64,000 bases of DNA. Origin: an uncultured Clostridia bacterium (GTDB lineage Bacteria; Bacillota; Clostridia; TANB77; CAG-508). The stretch lies in assembly GCA_934162205.1 (NCBI GenBank), contig CAKPIA010000002.1, positions 1 to 64,000 of the forward strand, written 5' to 3'. Shown here in pieces: positions 8,495-17,899 of the stretch. Numbering within the stretch: the first letter of the stretch is position 1; each line of letters opens with the position of its first letter. The notes beneath the pieces were generated by a model. That model was not told the origin of the DNA. It did not search any database and saw only the letters and a program-made list of their open reading frames with translations. A program made the position numbers and the translations under genes.

Positions 8495-8953
8495 ATGATT
8501 ACTAAAGAAAATGAAGAAAAATTGTGTAGTTTTTATGCAAGCGATTTTCATTTGGAAATGATAATATTACCATACATAAATAAGAAACTAGAAAACGATG
8601 AAGATGTAGTAATAATAACAGAAGAAAATTTAAAAGAGAGTGTAAATGTATTAATTTCTAAAATAAATTTAGAAGAAAAAAGAAAAACAAAATTGTTAAA
8701 TTTGAATTGGGAAAATAATTATGAGGAAAAGATAGAACAACTATATAATTGTAGTTCAAGAAAAGTGTGTGTAATAGTAAATGGAGCAGAAAGATTTATA
8801 AATAAAATAGATAAAATGTTAAATAAAATTAGTGACAAAAATGATATTAATATAGTAAATTGTTTTAAAATAGAAGATATACAAAATCATATGCAAGATA
8901 TAGTATTAAAACATACGGGAATACTAAATACATCAGGATTGCAAAAAATTTAA
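8495..8953 (+). CDS. Uncharacterised cytosolic protein, possibly MEDS-like
   Basis: The 152-residue soluble protein has no signal peptide or membrane segment. Its N-terminal third (a CSFY segment, then LPYINKKLENDEDVVIIT) resembles the start of MEDS-type sensory domains, which are RecA-like ligand-binding modules in regulators such as DcmR. A second hydrophobic strand (KVCVIVNGAE) would fit such a fold, but the usual helix-turn-helix or kinase partner is absent. It is transcribed alone from a good promoter through a structured leader. The MEDS link is inference from pattern only; otherwise the function is unknown. Confidence 0.5.
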   Translation: MITKENEEKLCSFYASDFHLEMIILPYINKKLENDEDVVIITEENLKESVNVLISKINLEEKRKTKLLNLNWENNYEEKIEQLYNCSSRKVCVIVNGAERFINKIDKMLNKISDKNDINIVNCFKIEDIQNHMQDIVLKHTGILNTSGLQKI

Positions 8954-9054
8954 AAAAACTATTGAAAAACTTAATTAAATAGTATATAAATATAGAACAG
9001 GAATCATTTTCTGTTCTATATTATTTTAAATTTTTTATAGAAAGGAATATAAAT

Positions 9055-10302
9055 ATGGAGGAAAGATTAGAAGAAATAAAACAAACTTTAAAAAAGTATG
9101 GCCAAGAACATTTATTAAATCATTATGAAGATTTAGATGATAATAAGAGGGAAGAGTTATTAAAAGAAATAGAAAATATTGATTTTGAACTTATAAAATC
9201 ATTATATGAAAATACAAAAAAAGAATTAAAAACATCAGATGCTAAAATTGAACCAATAGAATATTTAGATAAATATAAATTAAATGATAAGTATAAATAT
9301 TATGAAGAAATTGGTAAAAAAGCAATAAAAGAAGGAAAACTTGCTGCAGTAACAATGGCTGGAGGACAAGGAACGAGATTAGGACATAAGGGACCAAAAG
9401 GAACATATGACATTGGATTAGATTCTCATAAATCATTATTTGAATTACTTTGTGATGGATTAAAAGAAGAAGGAAAAAAATATGGAGTTGTAATTCCATG
9501 GTTTATAATGACAAGTAAAGAGAATAATGCTGCAACAGTAGAATTCTTTAAAAAGAATAAATATTTTGGATATGAAAAAGACAAAAACTTATTTTTCTTT
9601 ATACAAGGTCAACTACCAATGGTAGATATGGAAGGAAAAATATTAATTGGTGAAGATGGATTAATAAAATTAGCCGCAGACGGACATGGTGGAATTTACG
9701 AATCATTAGTAAAAAATAAAATGACTGATAAAATGAGAGAATTAGGAATTGAATGGGTATTTATAGGTGGTGTAGATAACTGTTTAGTAAAAATGGTAGA
9801 TCCTGTATTAATGGGAATTGCAATTGACAAAAATGTTACAGCAGCAGGAAAATCAGTAGTAAAAGCTAACCCAAAAGAGAAAGTTGGAGTATTTTGTAAA
9901 AGAAATGGTAAACCTAATGTTGTAGAATATACAGAAATATCAGAAGAAATGGCTGAACAAACAGATGAAAATGGCGAACTATTATATGGGGAATCACATA
10001 TTTTATGTAATTTATTTAATATTTCAGCAATTGAAAGAATGGGAAAAGAACCTTTACCATATCATAGTGCATTTAAAAAGGCTACATATATAGACAAAGA
10101 TGGTAACAAAGTAGTACCAGATGGACCTAATGCATATAAATTTGAAGCATTCTTATTTGATGCCTTTGGAGAATTAGATGATATGGCAATATTGAGAGTA
10201 AAAAGAGAAGAAGAATTTGCTCCTGTAAAAAATGCAGATTCAGCAGGGGTTGACTGTCCTAGTACAGCAAGAGAGTTATATACAAAATTTTATAATTTAT
10301 AA
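9055..10302 (+). CDS. UDPGP-type nucleotidyltransferase (UDP-sugar pyrophosphorylase)
   Basis: The 415-residue protein belongs to the UDPGP type 1 family, which makes UDP-glucose or UDP-N-acetylhexosamine from UTP and a sugar 1-phosphate. The nucleotide-binding signature AGGQGTRLG lies at residues 102-110, followed by GPKGTYDIGL. A GGVDN motif typical of the metal/uridine site appears in the middle. This is the eukaryote-like class rather than GalU/GlmU. Substrate cannot be fixed from sequence. A phosphoglucomutase follows about 90 bases downstream, suggesting a shared sugar-nucleotide pathway. The ATG follows GAAAGGAATA. Confidence 0.85.
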   Translation: MEERLEEIKQTLKKYGQEHLLNHYEDLDDNKREELLKEIENIDFELIKSLYENTKKELKTSDAKIEPIEYLDKYKLNDKYKYYEEIGKKAIKEGKLAAVTMAGGQGTRLGHKGPKGTYDIGLDSHKSLFELLCDGLKEEGKKYGVVIPWFIMTSKENNAATVEFFKKNKYFGYEKDKNLFFFIQGQLPMVDMEGKILIGEDGLIKLAADGHGGIYESLVKNKMTDKMRELGIEWVFIGGVDNCLVKMVDPVLMGIAIDKNVTAAGKSVVKANPKEKVGVFCKRNGKPNVVEYTEISEEMAEQTDENGELLYGESHILCNLFNISAIERMGKEPLPYHSAFKKATYIDKDGNKVVPDGPNAYKFEAFLFDAFGELDDMAILRVKREEEFAPVKNADSAGVDCPSTARELYTKFYNL

Positions 10303-10308
10303 TACATG

Positions 10309-10362
10309 TAAAAAGGAGGGAAGAATTATAATATAGTAATTATTAATTCTGCCCTTTTTATA
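10309..10362 (+). terminator. Intrinsic terminator after the UDPGP gene
   Basis: An imperfect stem pairs AAAAAGG(A)GGGaAGAATTA with TAATTCTgCCCTTTTT and ends in a T-run. The two sugar genes may therefore be only partly cotranscribed. Confidence 0.6.
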
Positions 10363-10393
10363 TAAATATATTTATTAATTTAAGGAGGATATC

Positions 10394-12121
10394 ATGGGAT
10401 ATTTAGAAGAATATAAAAAATGGTGCACAAGTGATGCATTTGATGAAGAAACCAAAAAAGAGTTAGAAGCAATAAAAGATAATGACAAAGAGATAGAAGA
10501 TAGATTCTATAAAGAATTAGAATTTGGAACAGCAGGATTAAGAGGGGTTATAGGTGCTGGTACAAATAGAATGAATAAATATACTGTAGGAAAAGCAACT
10601 CAAGGATTAGCAAATTATATTATTAAACAAGGTACACAAGACAAGGGTGTAGCAATAAGTTATGATTCTAGAAAAATGTCAGATGAATTTAGTAAATTAA
10701 CAGCATTAATTTTAAATGCAAACGGAATAAAAACATACATTTTTGAAAACTTAAGACCTGTACCAGAATTATCTTTCGCAGTAAGAGAATTAAAATGTAC
10801 AGCAGGAGTTATGATAACAGCAAGTCACAATCCACCAAAATATAATGGATATAAAGTGTATTGGGATGACGGTGCACAAATTGTTTCACCAGTAGATAAA
10901 GATATAATAACAGAAGTAAGAAATATTTCTGATTATAGTACAATAAAAATAATATCAGAAGAAGAAGCTAAATCTAAAGGATTATATAATGTTATAGGTA
11001 AAGAAATAGATGAAAAATATTTAAGTATACTAAAAAATTCTGTTTTAAACCCAGATGCTATAAAAGAAGTTGGAAAAGATATAAAAATTGTTTATACACC
11101 TTTACATGGAACAGGAAATACTCTTGTTGAAGGATTATTAAAAGATTTAGGTTTTGAAAATGTTTATGTTGTACCAGAACAAGCAAAACCAGATGGAAAT
11201 TTTCCAACAGTAGATTACCCAAATCCAGAAGATCCAAGAGCATTCAAATTAGCTTTGGATTTAGCTAAGGAAAAAGATGCTGATGTTGTATTAGCAACAG
11301 ATCCAGATGCTGATAGATTAGGAATTTTTGCAAAAGATACTGCAACAGGCGAATACAAAACTTATACAGGTAATATGTCAGCATTATTAATTGCAGAGTA
11401 CAGAATATCTCAAATGAAAGAAAAAGGAATATTACCAAGTGATGGAATGTTTTTAACAACAGTTGTTTCTTCAAACTTAGCTTACGATATAGCTAAATAT
11501 TATAATTTACAAATTAGAGAAGTTTTGACAGGATTTAAAAATATAGGTAGACAAATGAAATTGGCAGAAATAAATAAAGATGCAACATATGTATTTGGTT
11601 TTGAGGAAAGTTATGGTTGCTTGATTGGTGATTATGCTAGAGATAAAGATGGTATTGCAGCTGTAATGGCTTTGGCAGAAGCGGCAGCATATTACAAAAC
11701 AAAAGGATTAACTTTATGGGATCAAATGATAAATATTTATAAAAAATATGGATATTATAAAGAAGGTCAAGTATCTATAGTACTAGAAGGTAGTGAAGGT
11801 GCTAAAATGATACAAGATATGATGACAAAAACTAGAAATACAGATATAGAAAAAATTGGAGATTACGATGTTTTGAATTTTAGAGATTATGATTTTGATA
11901 CAGTAAAAAATATGAAAACTAAAGAAATTTCTCATCCTGGTCTTCCAAAATCAAATGTTTTATATTATGAATTAGAAGATAATAACTGGTGTTGTGTACG
12001 TCCATCAGGAACAGAACCTAAAATTAAATTGTATTGCGGAGTAAAAGGAACAAGTATGGATGATGCAGAAGAAAAGTTAAATAAATTAAAGGTAGAAATG
12101 GAAAAAATAGTAAGAGGTTAA
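10394..12121 (+). CDS. pgcA: Alpha-phosphoglucomutase / phosphomannomutase family (PgcA-like)
   Basis: The 575-residue enzyme interconverts hexose 6- and 1-phosphates. All four phosphohexomutase signatures are present: the phosphoserine loop TASHNPP (142-148), metal loop DPDADR (303-308), sugar loop FGFEESYG (about 394-401) and phosphate-binding RPSGTEPK (near 538). Length matches Bacillus PgcA. It follows the UDPGP-type enzyme and could supply its sugar 1-phosphate. AAGGAGGAT precedes the ATG. Its stop codon is inside the terminator stem. Confidence 0.92.
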   Translation: MGYLEEYKKWCTSDAFDEETKKELEAIKDNDKEIEDRFYKELEFGTAGLRGVIGAGTNRMNKYTVGKATQGLANYIIKQGTQDKGVAISYDSRKMSDEFSKLTALILNANGIKTYIFENLRPVPELSFAVRELKCTAGVMITASHNPPKYNGYKVYWDDGAQIVSPVDKDIITEVRNISDYSTIKIISEEEAKSKGLYNVIGKEIDEKYLSILKNSVLNPDAIKEVGKDIKIVYTPLHGTGNTLVEGLLKDLGFENVYVVPEQAKPDGNFPTVDYPNPEDPRAFKLALDLAKEKDADVVLATDPDADRLGIFAKDTATGEYKTYTGNMSALLIAEYRISQMKEKGILPSDGMFLTTVVSSNLAYDIAKYYNLQIREVLTGFKNIGRQMKLAEINKDATYVFGFEESYGCLIGDYARDKDGIAAVMALAEAAAYYKTKGLTLWDQMINIYKKYGYYKEGQVSIVLEGSEGAKMIQDMMTKTRNTDIEKIGDYDVLNFRDYDFDTVKNMKTKEISHPGLPKSNVLYYELEDNNWCCVRPSGTEPKIKLYCGVKGTSMDDAEEKLNKLKVEMEKIVRG

Positions 12122-12150
12122 GCATTTGCTTAACTTCTTACTATTTTTTT
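12102..12150. terminator. Strong bidirectional terminator
   Basis: A long stem (about 22 bp, one mismatch) is formed by AAATAGTAAGAgGTTAAGCA and TGCTTAACtTCTTACTATTT, with a 2-base loop and T-runs on both strands. It separates the convergent mutase and membrane-protein genes and overlaps the 3' ends of both. Confidence 0.9.
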
Positions 12151-13541
12151 TGTAATGAGAAAAATTTAGTAAGACAAATTGATATTGCAAATAAAAATAT
12201 AGACATATTTCTATAAGTGAAAAATAAATGCTTTGTTGTATGACTTGAAAGTAAAATATACCAAAGTAATGGAAGCACTGAAATTATTATTAAAGGGAAG
12301 TATTGTTGTACCCACACATTAAATTTTAATACAGTTAATTTTATGTGAAATTTTTTTATATAAATAGCTAAAGGAATAGATATTACAACAAATACAATTG
12401 AAGCATAAATTAATCCTTTTGATGATAGTTCAGCTAAAATTAATAGTAATTCAATAATTATTTTATTTTCAGTTGATTTTGATAAATTACTTATACCAAA
12501 GTCTAGATTACCAGTTGATCTATATATAATTTGATTTAGTGCTAATTCTAATAAGTTATTATTATATATAAAATCAAATAATATCCATTTAGAAATCCAT
12601 GTTAATCCAAATCCAACAAACCAAGTTAATGTTGATTTAAAAATAATTTTAATGGATTCTCTATTTTTTAAATTATTTTGTTGTTTGTAACAAATATATA
12701 ATAATAGAGGAAATCCTAAGGTTATAATAGGAACTGTTAAAAAATCTACGAAATTTGCTATACAACCAATAATAAATGTAAAAAGGCTAAAATCTTTTAT
12801 TCTATCTAAATTTTTTAGTAATATTATGCATGAAATTAACATTACTAAAAATATAGGGGCATTTTGTAGTGAATATGGCACTAGAAAATAATCATATACA
12901 ATTAGGCTAAATCCAAATAAAAAAGCAATTATAGTTCCTAATTTTTTATTTATTAAATATACTAAGTAAAATAAAATTATAGTGAATAATATTAATAAAA
13001 ATATTCTTATTTGAGATATATTAAATATTAGTAAAAGTATTCTTAAAAAAGGTAAGTATCCATGCCAATATCTTGCATAATTAATTGAAGTATGAATTTT
13101 TCCATTAATAAATTCATTTAGTTCTATAACTGGTTCGTATTTTTCTGATACTATTATTGAATTATTTTTTATAGATTCCTCATTAGATGGATTTATTGAT
13201 ATAAGTTCGCCAGAAGTATCTTCTAGTGAATTTCTAGTAATTTGATTATTGAAGTTTTTTCTTCCAGACATATATGAATAAATTGGATTAGTATTATCTA
13301 TTGAATATGCTGTGTTTATCATTATAGAATCAGTATAGTTATCATTATAAACATCTAAAGTTTTGATTATTTGGTACTTATTCCCTTCTATTAAAAGCGT
13401 TTCGGCAGATTCTTTTACATTTTTTTCAAGTAAATTAGAAGAAAATAAAGAACTTAAAAATAATAATAAATTAAATGTAAGAATTAGACCAATAAATGCA
13501 ATTATATATTTAAATAATTTTATAATTTTAAATTCTTTCAT
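12141..13541 (-). CDS. Polytopic membrane protein of unknown function, GT-C-like topology
   Basis: The 466-residue protein has one N-terminal membrane helix (about 7-28), then an extracellular region of roughly 130 residues, then about nine further hydrophobic helices with short loops. A large outer loop after the first helix and many following helices recall GT-C glycosyltransferases, but I see no diagnostic DxD-type motif and do not assign an activity. The start at 13541 follows GAAGGATGG. The gene overlaps the end of the upstream TtcA-like gene by 14 bases, implying translational coupling. Confidence 0.65.
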   Translation of the reverse strand: MKEFKIIKLFKYIIAFIGLILTFNLLLFLSSLFSSNLLEKNVKESAETLLIEGNKYQIIKTLDVYNDNYTDSIMINTAYSIDNTNPIYSYMSGRKNFNNQITRNSLEDTSGELISINPSNEESIKNNSIIVSEKYEPVIELNEFINGKIHTSINYARYWHGYLPFLRILLLIFNISQIRIFLLILFTIILFYLVYLINKKLGTIIAFLFGFSLIVYDYFLVPYSLQNAPIFLVMLISCIILLKNLDRIKDFSLFTFIIGCIANFVDFLTVPIITLGFPLLLYICYKQQNNLKNRESIKIIFKSTLTWFVGFGLTWISKWILFDFIYNNNLLELALNQIIYRSTGNLDFGISNLSKSTENKIIIELLLILAELSSKGLIYASIVFVVISIPLAIYIKKFHIKLTVLKFNVWVQQYFPLIIISVLPLLWYILLSSHTTKHLFFTYRNMSIFLFAISICLTKFFSLQKK

Positions 13542-14247
13542 TTTTTTTCCATCCTTCAATATTTCTTTGAATTGCACCAAATAGGTTAGCTCTAATCATT
13601 GGAATGTCTTTTTGCCATTTGAAAATTTGAGTTTTCATATCTTCTCTTTTAGAATAGCCATCCATAGGACATGCTTTTGGCATTATTTTTATATTATTTT
13701 TTTTAACAAATCTTTTTGTTTCTTTTTCTGGAAGATATACTAAAGGACGTATTAGTGTTATTTTTGTTCTGTCCATATAACTTACAGGGGCAAATGTATT
13801 AATACCTCCAGTATATAATAAATTTAATAGGAAAGTTTCTAGAACATCATCTTGATTATGTCCTAAAGCAATCTTATTGCAATTTTCTCTTATTGCTACA
13901 GAATTAATTATACCTCTTCTTAAATTAGCACATAATGAACATGGATTTTTTTCTTTTCTTAAATCAAAAACAACCTCTTTTATATGTGTGTTTTCTATAA
14001 CAAGAGGTACATCTATATCGTCACAGATTTTTTGTAGTATAGATGTATCAAAAAATTCAAAACCAGGATTTATACTTAATGCTATTATTTCAAATTTTTT
14101 AGGATAAAATCTTTGAAGAGCCTTTAGGGCATGCAACAATGTTACAGAATCTTTTCCACCAGATAGACATACTGCAATTTTATCTCCTTCTTCTATCATA
14201 TTATATTCTTCTATTGCTTTTCTCATTTTACTTAATATTTTTTGCAT
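13528..14247 (-). CDS. TtcA-family tRNA thiolation PP-loop ATPase
   Basis: The 239-residue protein has the PP-loop SGGKDS at 29-34 that adenylates the target base and the CSLCANLRRG cysteine pair at 103-106, which in TtcA-type enzymes helps hold a [4Fe-4S] cluster. A third conserved cysteine lies in MPKACPMDG. TtcA makes 2-thiocytidine in tRNA; clostridial homologues could use another base. The start at 14247 follows GGTGAT. The open frame extends to 14373 with a hydrophobic stretch that is only AT-rich leader DNA read in frame. It overlaps the downstream membrane-protein gene. Confidence 0.8.
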   Translation of the reverse strand: MQKILSKMRKAIEEYNMIEEGDKIAVCLSGGKDSVTLLHALKALQRFYPKKFEIIALSINPGFEFFDTSILQKICDDIDVPLVIENTHIKEVVFDLRKEKNPCSLCANLRRGIINSVAIRENCNKIALGHNQDDVLETFLLNLLYTGGINTFAPVSYMDRTKITLIRPLVYLPEKETKRFVKKNNIKIMPKACPMDGYSKREDMKTQIFKWQKDIPMIRANLFGAIQRNIEGWKKNERI

Positions 14248-14380
14248 TTTAATCACCGAAAATATTATAACAGAAAATATAATAAAAACAAATAACATAA
14301 ATAAAATAAATTTTAATATTATATTAAGGTTGATTATTATTAATAAAAGTATTAAAATATAATAAGTTATCAAACATTAT

Positions 14381-14456
14381 GTGCTCATAGCTCAGTAGGA
14401 TAGAGCAATCGCCTCCTAAGCGATAGACAGGGGTTCGAATCCCTTTGGGCACACCA
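14381..14456 (+). tRNA. tRNA-Arg (anticodon CCT)
   Basis: This is a 76-base cloverleaf. The acceptor GTGCTCA pairs with TGGGCAC. The D-arm contains AGCTCAGTAGGATAGAGC, and the anticodon loop CTCCTAA, inside the stem ATCGC/GCGAT, gives CCT, reading AGG. The T-arm has GGTTCGAATCC, and CCA is encoded. It lies just upstream of tadA, whose enzyme edits a different Arg tRNA. Confidence 0.97.
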
Positions 14457-14478
14457 TACTACTAAACAAGGAGATAGC

Positions 14479-14940
14479 ATGGAAGAAAAATATATGAAAG
14501 AAGCCTTAAAAGAGGCAAAAAAAGCTTATGAAAAGTTAGAAGTTCCCGTAGGGGTAGTTATTGTTAAAGATAATAAAATAATTGCTAGAGCTCACAACCT
14601 AAAAGAAACAAAAAAAGATACAACAAATCATGCGGAAATTTTGGCTATACAAAAAGCTAGTAAAAAGCTGGGGGCATGGCGACTTAATGATTGTGAAATG
14701 TATGTTACATTAGAACCATGCAGTATGTGTGCTGGTGCAATAATTAATTCTAGAATAAAAAAAATATACATTGGAGCATTAGACGAAAAAACAGGTGCTG
14801 CCGGATCTGTATTAAATTTATTTGAAGATTATAAATTTAATCATAAGGTTGAAGTTGAAAAGGGTATATTAAAAGAAGAGTGTGAAAATATTTTAAAAAG
14901 TTTCTTTAAAGAATTAAGAAAAATAAAAAAAGATAAATAA
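14479..14940 (+). CDS. tadA: tRNA-specific adenosine deaminase TadA
   Basis: TadA converts A34 to inosine in tRNA-Arg(ACG). The 153-residue zinc deaminase has the proton-shuttle motif HAE at 51-53 and zinc ligands PCSMC at 80-84. It is of normal length. AAGGAGATAGC precedes the ATG. The order tadA, SRP RNA, dnaX, ybaB, recR matches the Bacillus origin-proximal cluster, with one extra gene inserted after tadA here. Confidence 0.95.
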   Translation: MEEKYMKEALKEAKKAYEKLEVPVGVVIVKDNKIIARAHNLKETKKDTTNHAEILAIQKASKKLGAWRLNDCEMYVTLEPCSMCAGAIINSRIKKIYIGALDEKTGAAGSVLNLFEDYKFNHKVEVEKGILKEECENILKSFFKELRKIKKDK

Positions 14941-14954
14941 TATATGGAGGAATT

Positions 14955-15698
14955 ATGAATATAAGAACAAATAGAAAAATATTTCATATTTGCTTACTTA
15001 TAGTAGTTATTACAGCATTATTTTTTGTAACGGGTGTTGTTATTTTAAGATATCATGTTGAAGGAGAAAAAGATTTACCATTTAAAATTTCTAGCATAAA
15101 AATAATTAGTTCTGTAGAAGGAATTGATCAAAAAGATGGACAAAATAAATGGAACATGAGTATTAATCAAAATAATGATATATATTTATATATTGAAAAA
15201 GGAAATGACTTTGGAAAAGTTGAGGCAATAGAAAATGTTGTATTAGATAATTTTAATGTTAAAAGGGAAAATGAAATAGGAACAAATAATATATATATGC
15301 CAAGTAGTAAAGCTACATATATTTTTGAAAATAAAGAAAGCTTTAAAACACAATCAATTAAGTTTGAAGGAGCTTTAGAACAAGACATAAAAAATTTAAA
15401 AATATCTAATCAAGGTGGATTAATAGCATTTAGATGTGCAAATGATGTTATAGGCAATTATGTATCTAATGAAGATGAAGAAATAAATCATAATAAACTA
15501 TTAGAAAAAATAAATAAAAAACCAGAGGATTTTAATAGTGAAATTTCATTTGATATAACAATTAATTTAACTTCTAAAAAAGTATATAAATCAAGTATTA
15601 ATTTAAAAATATTACCTACAGATTTTTCAAAAACTGGATCTTCATCACAAGAAATAAATGAAACAAGTGATATTATTTTTAAGAGAGTAGAAAATTAG
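14955..15698 (+). CDS. Single-pass membrane-anchored protein of unknown function
   Basis: The 247-residue protein has a short basic N-terminus, one hydrophobic helix (about 10-31) and a soluble, probably extracytoplasmic, remainder rich in beta-forming and Asn/Lys residues. I recognise no domain. It follows tadA by 14 bases with a TGGAGGAA ribosome site and is probably cotranscribed with it. It sits where Bacillus goes straight from tadA to the SRP RNA. Confidence 0.6.
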   Translation: MNIRTNRKIFHICLLIVVITALFFVTGVVILRYHVEGEKDLPFKISSIKIISSVEGIDQKDGQNKWNMSINQNNDIYLYIEKGNDFGKVEAIENVVLDNFNVKRENEIGTNNIYMPSSKATYIFENKESFKTQSIKFEGALEQDIKNLKISNQGGLIAFRCANDVIGNYVSNEDEEINHNKLLEKINKKPEDFNSEISFDITINLTSKKVYKSSINLKILPTDFSKTGSSSQEINETSDIIFKRVEN

Positions 15699-15708
15699 TC
15701 AAATATAC

Positions 15709-15737
15709 TTGATAAATTTATAATAAAATTATATAAT
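15709..15737 (+). promoter_or_regulatory. Promoter of the SRP RNA gene
   Basis: TTGATA (15709-15714), 17 bases, TATAAT (15732-15737). The predicted transcript start near 15744 coincides with the 5' end of the folded RNA. Confidence 0.75.
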
Positions 15738-15741
15738 ACAA

Positions 15742-15885
15742 ATGGTATGAAGATTGATCTTTGTATGGAGGGCAAGCCAATGAGTCCCTGTGAATCTTGT
15801 CAGGTCCGGAAGGAAGCAGCAATAAGCAGTAAGATTTGTGTGGTAGTTGTCTTCCATACAGAGATTGATACTCACACCATTTTTT
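15742..15885 (+). ncRNA. ffs: Signal recognition particle RNA (4.5S-like)
   Basis: The segment contains the diagnostic SRP domain IV loop GTCAGGTCCGGAAGGAAGC near its centre (15799-15817). The outer arms fold back on each other: ATGGTATG with the 3' ACACCAT region, TTTGTATGG with CCATACAGA. About 140 bases form one extended hairpin ending in a T-run that serves as the terminator. It is shorter than the large Bacillus SRP RNA and lacks a visible Alu domain. It has its own promoter and precedes dnaX. Confidence 0.93.
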
Positions 15886-15920
15886 CTATGTAAATAGATA
15901 ATATAAAGGATGTGAAAAAT

Positions 15921-17519
15921 ATGGGGTACACAGCTCTTTATAGAAAGTTTAGACCATTAACTTTTAGTGAAATGGTTGGTCAAGAACATATAACAAAAAC
16001 TTTAAAAAATCAAATAATGTCAGGAAGAATAGGACATGCATATTTATTTAATGGTGGTAGAGGAACAGGAAAAACATCTTCTGCAAAAATTTTGGCAAGA
16101 GCTATAAATTGTTTAAATCCACATGATGGGGAACCATGTAATGAATGTGAAATATGTAAAGAAGCTTTATCAGGAGCTCTTACAGATATTGTTGAAATGG
16201 ATGCTGCTTCAAATAATAGTGTAGAAGATATTAGAAGTATTAGAGAAGAAGTTAATTTTTTACCAACAAAAGCAAAATATAGAGTGTATATAATAGATGA
16301 GGTCCATATGTTATCTACAGGTGCTTTTAATGCATTATTAAAAACATTAGAAGAACCACCTGAGCATGTTAAATTTATTTTAGCTACAACAGAGCCTCAA
16401 AAGTTACCTGCAACTATTTTATCAAGATGTCAAAGATTTGATTTTAAAAGAATATCAAATGAAGATATAATAAAGAGATTAGAAATTGTTTGTAATGAAA
16501 GTGAAATTCAAATAACAAGAGAAGCATTAAATGTTATTGCTGTATTGTCAGAAGGTGCAATGAGAGATGCTTTGTCTATTTTAGAAAGATGTGTGCAAGA
16601 TGGAGAAAATAACATTGATGAAAATAAAATAAAAGATTTAGTTGGAATTCCAAAATTAACATATGTTTATAATATAACAAAAGCAATTATAGAACATGAT
16701 ATAGATACTGCATTAACTAATATGCAACAAGTATTAGACGAAGGAAAAGATATAAATAATTTTTTGTGGGAAATAATAAAATATATTAAAGATATTCTAT
16801 TATTTAAAACAAATTGTAAATTAGATTTATATAGTCAAAATGAAATTGAAGATATAAAATCAATTTCTAATGAACTAACAAAAGAAAGAGCAATAAATTT
16901 AATATATGAACTTTCAAAACTTGATGAAAATATGAAATGGTCTAATCAAAAAACTATAATTTTTGAAGCGGGAATTATTAAATTATGTAGTAACGAAACA
17001 ATATCTAATAATAATGTTGATAGTTCATTATTAAATAGAATAGAAAAAATAGAAAATTATTTAAGAAATAATAGTTTAAATAAATCATTTGTAGGAACAA
17101 GTAATAGAAGTTCTGGAACAGTAAATAATAGCGCAAAATCTAATAATTTAAAAACAGAAGACAAAAAGATTGTTATTAATGGAAAAGTTCAAGATTATTG
17201 GCCAAAGCTTGTAGCAGAACTAAAAAATAAAGGAAAAATTGTATTATATACTAATTTAATAAATACTATTGCAAAAGAAATAAATGATATGACTATAGGA
17301 ATTGAATTTCCGCAAGGATTAACACCATTTGGAAAAGCGGTACTAGAAAAACCAGAAAACATAAAAGAATTAACAGATTTAGTATCTATTGCATGCGGAA
17401 AACAAATGAATATAAAAATTATAGACAATAAGGCACAAAATGTGGATAATAATTCTTCAGAATCAAATATTGAGGAATTTGCAAATGGGTTAGATATACC
17501 ATTTAATATAATAGATTAA
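15921..17519 (+). CDS. dnaX: DNA polymerase III subunit tau/gamma
   Basis: DnaX is the clamp-loader ATPase. The 532-residue protein begins [12 protein letters not shown] like its homologues. Walker A GGRGTGKT is near residue 45-52, four zinc-binding cysteines follow ([16 protein letters not shown]), and Walker B IIDEVHML is near 124-131. SRC ([10 protein letters not shown]) gives the sensor/arginine finger. The ATG at 15921 is preferred over a GTG at 15912 that nearly touches the AAAGGA ribosome site. A shortened C-terminal tau region with an Asn/Ser-rich linker is present. Confidence 0.95.
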   Translation: MGYTALYRKFRPLTFSEMVGQEHITKTLKNQIMSGRIGHAYLFNGGRGTGKTSSAKILARAINCLNPHDGEPCNECEICKEALSGALTDIVEMDAASNNSVEDIRSIREEVNFLPTKAKYRVYIIDEVHMLSTGAFNALLKTLEEPPEHVKFILATTEPQKLPATILSRCQRFDFKRISNEDIIKRLEIVCNESEIQITREALNVIAVLSEGAMRDALSILERCVQDGENNIDENKIKDLVGIPKLTYVYNITKAIIEHDIDTALTNMQQVLDEGKDINNFLWEIIKYIKDILLFKTNCKLDLYSQNEIEDIKSISNELTKERAINLIYELSKLDENMKWSNQKTIIFEAGIIKLCSNETISNNNVDSSLLNRIEKIENYLRNNSLNKSFVGTSNRSSGTVNNSAKSNNLKTEDKKIVINGKVQDYWPKLVAELKNKGKIVLYTNLINTIAKEINDMTIGIEFPQGLTPFGKAVLEKPENIKELTDLVSIACGKQMNIKIIDNKAQNVDNNSSESNIEEFANGLDIPFNIID

Positions 17520-17535
17520 AAAGGAGGAAATTAAT

Positions 17536-17880
17536 ATGTCAAGAAGAGGAGGATTCCCAGGAGGAATGGGAGGATTTGGCGGAATGAATATAAATAATTT
17601 AATGAAAGAAGCCAAAAAAATGCAAGCAGATTTAGAAAAATCACAAGCAGAATTAGCAGAAAAAGAATTTGATGCAACTGCTGGTGGAGGAGCAATTACA
17701 GTAAAAGTTTCTGGCCAAAAAGTTTTAAAAGAAATTAGTATAAAAAAAGATGTTGTAGATCCAGATGATGTAGAAATGCTTCAAGATTTAATATTAACAT
17801 GTGTAAATGAAGCTTTAAGAAAAGTAGATAGTGCTCAAGCATCAGAAATGGGAAAATATAATATTCCAGGATTAATGTAA
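17536..17880 (+). CDS. ebfC: YbaB/EbfC family nucleoid-associated protein
   Basis: The 114-residue protein has a Gly/Phe/Met-rich N-terminus followed by the family core ([15 protein letters not shown], then [15 protein letters not shown]). EbfC forms tweezer-like dimers that bind DNA non-specifically. AAAGGAGG lies before the ATG. The gene is squeezed between dnaX and recR, its conserved location, and the three form one operon. Confidence 0.95.
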   Translation: MSRRGGFPGGMGGFGGMNINNLMKEAKKMQADLEKSQAELAEKEFDATAGGGAITVKVSGQKVLKEISIKKDVVDPDDVEMLQDLILTCVNEALRKVDSAQASEMGKYNIPGLM

Positions 17881-17899
17881 TAGAAAAGGATGTATATAA

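Noticed and set aside
14248..14373. Hydrophobic N-terminal extension of the TtcA-like gene
   Set aside because: The Ile/Leu/Phe run is AT-rich leader read in frame; the family start and a GGTGAT ribosome site are at 14247.
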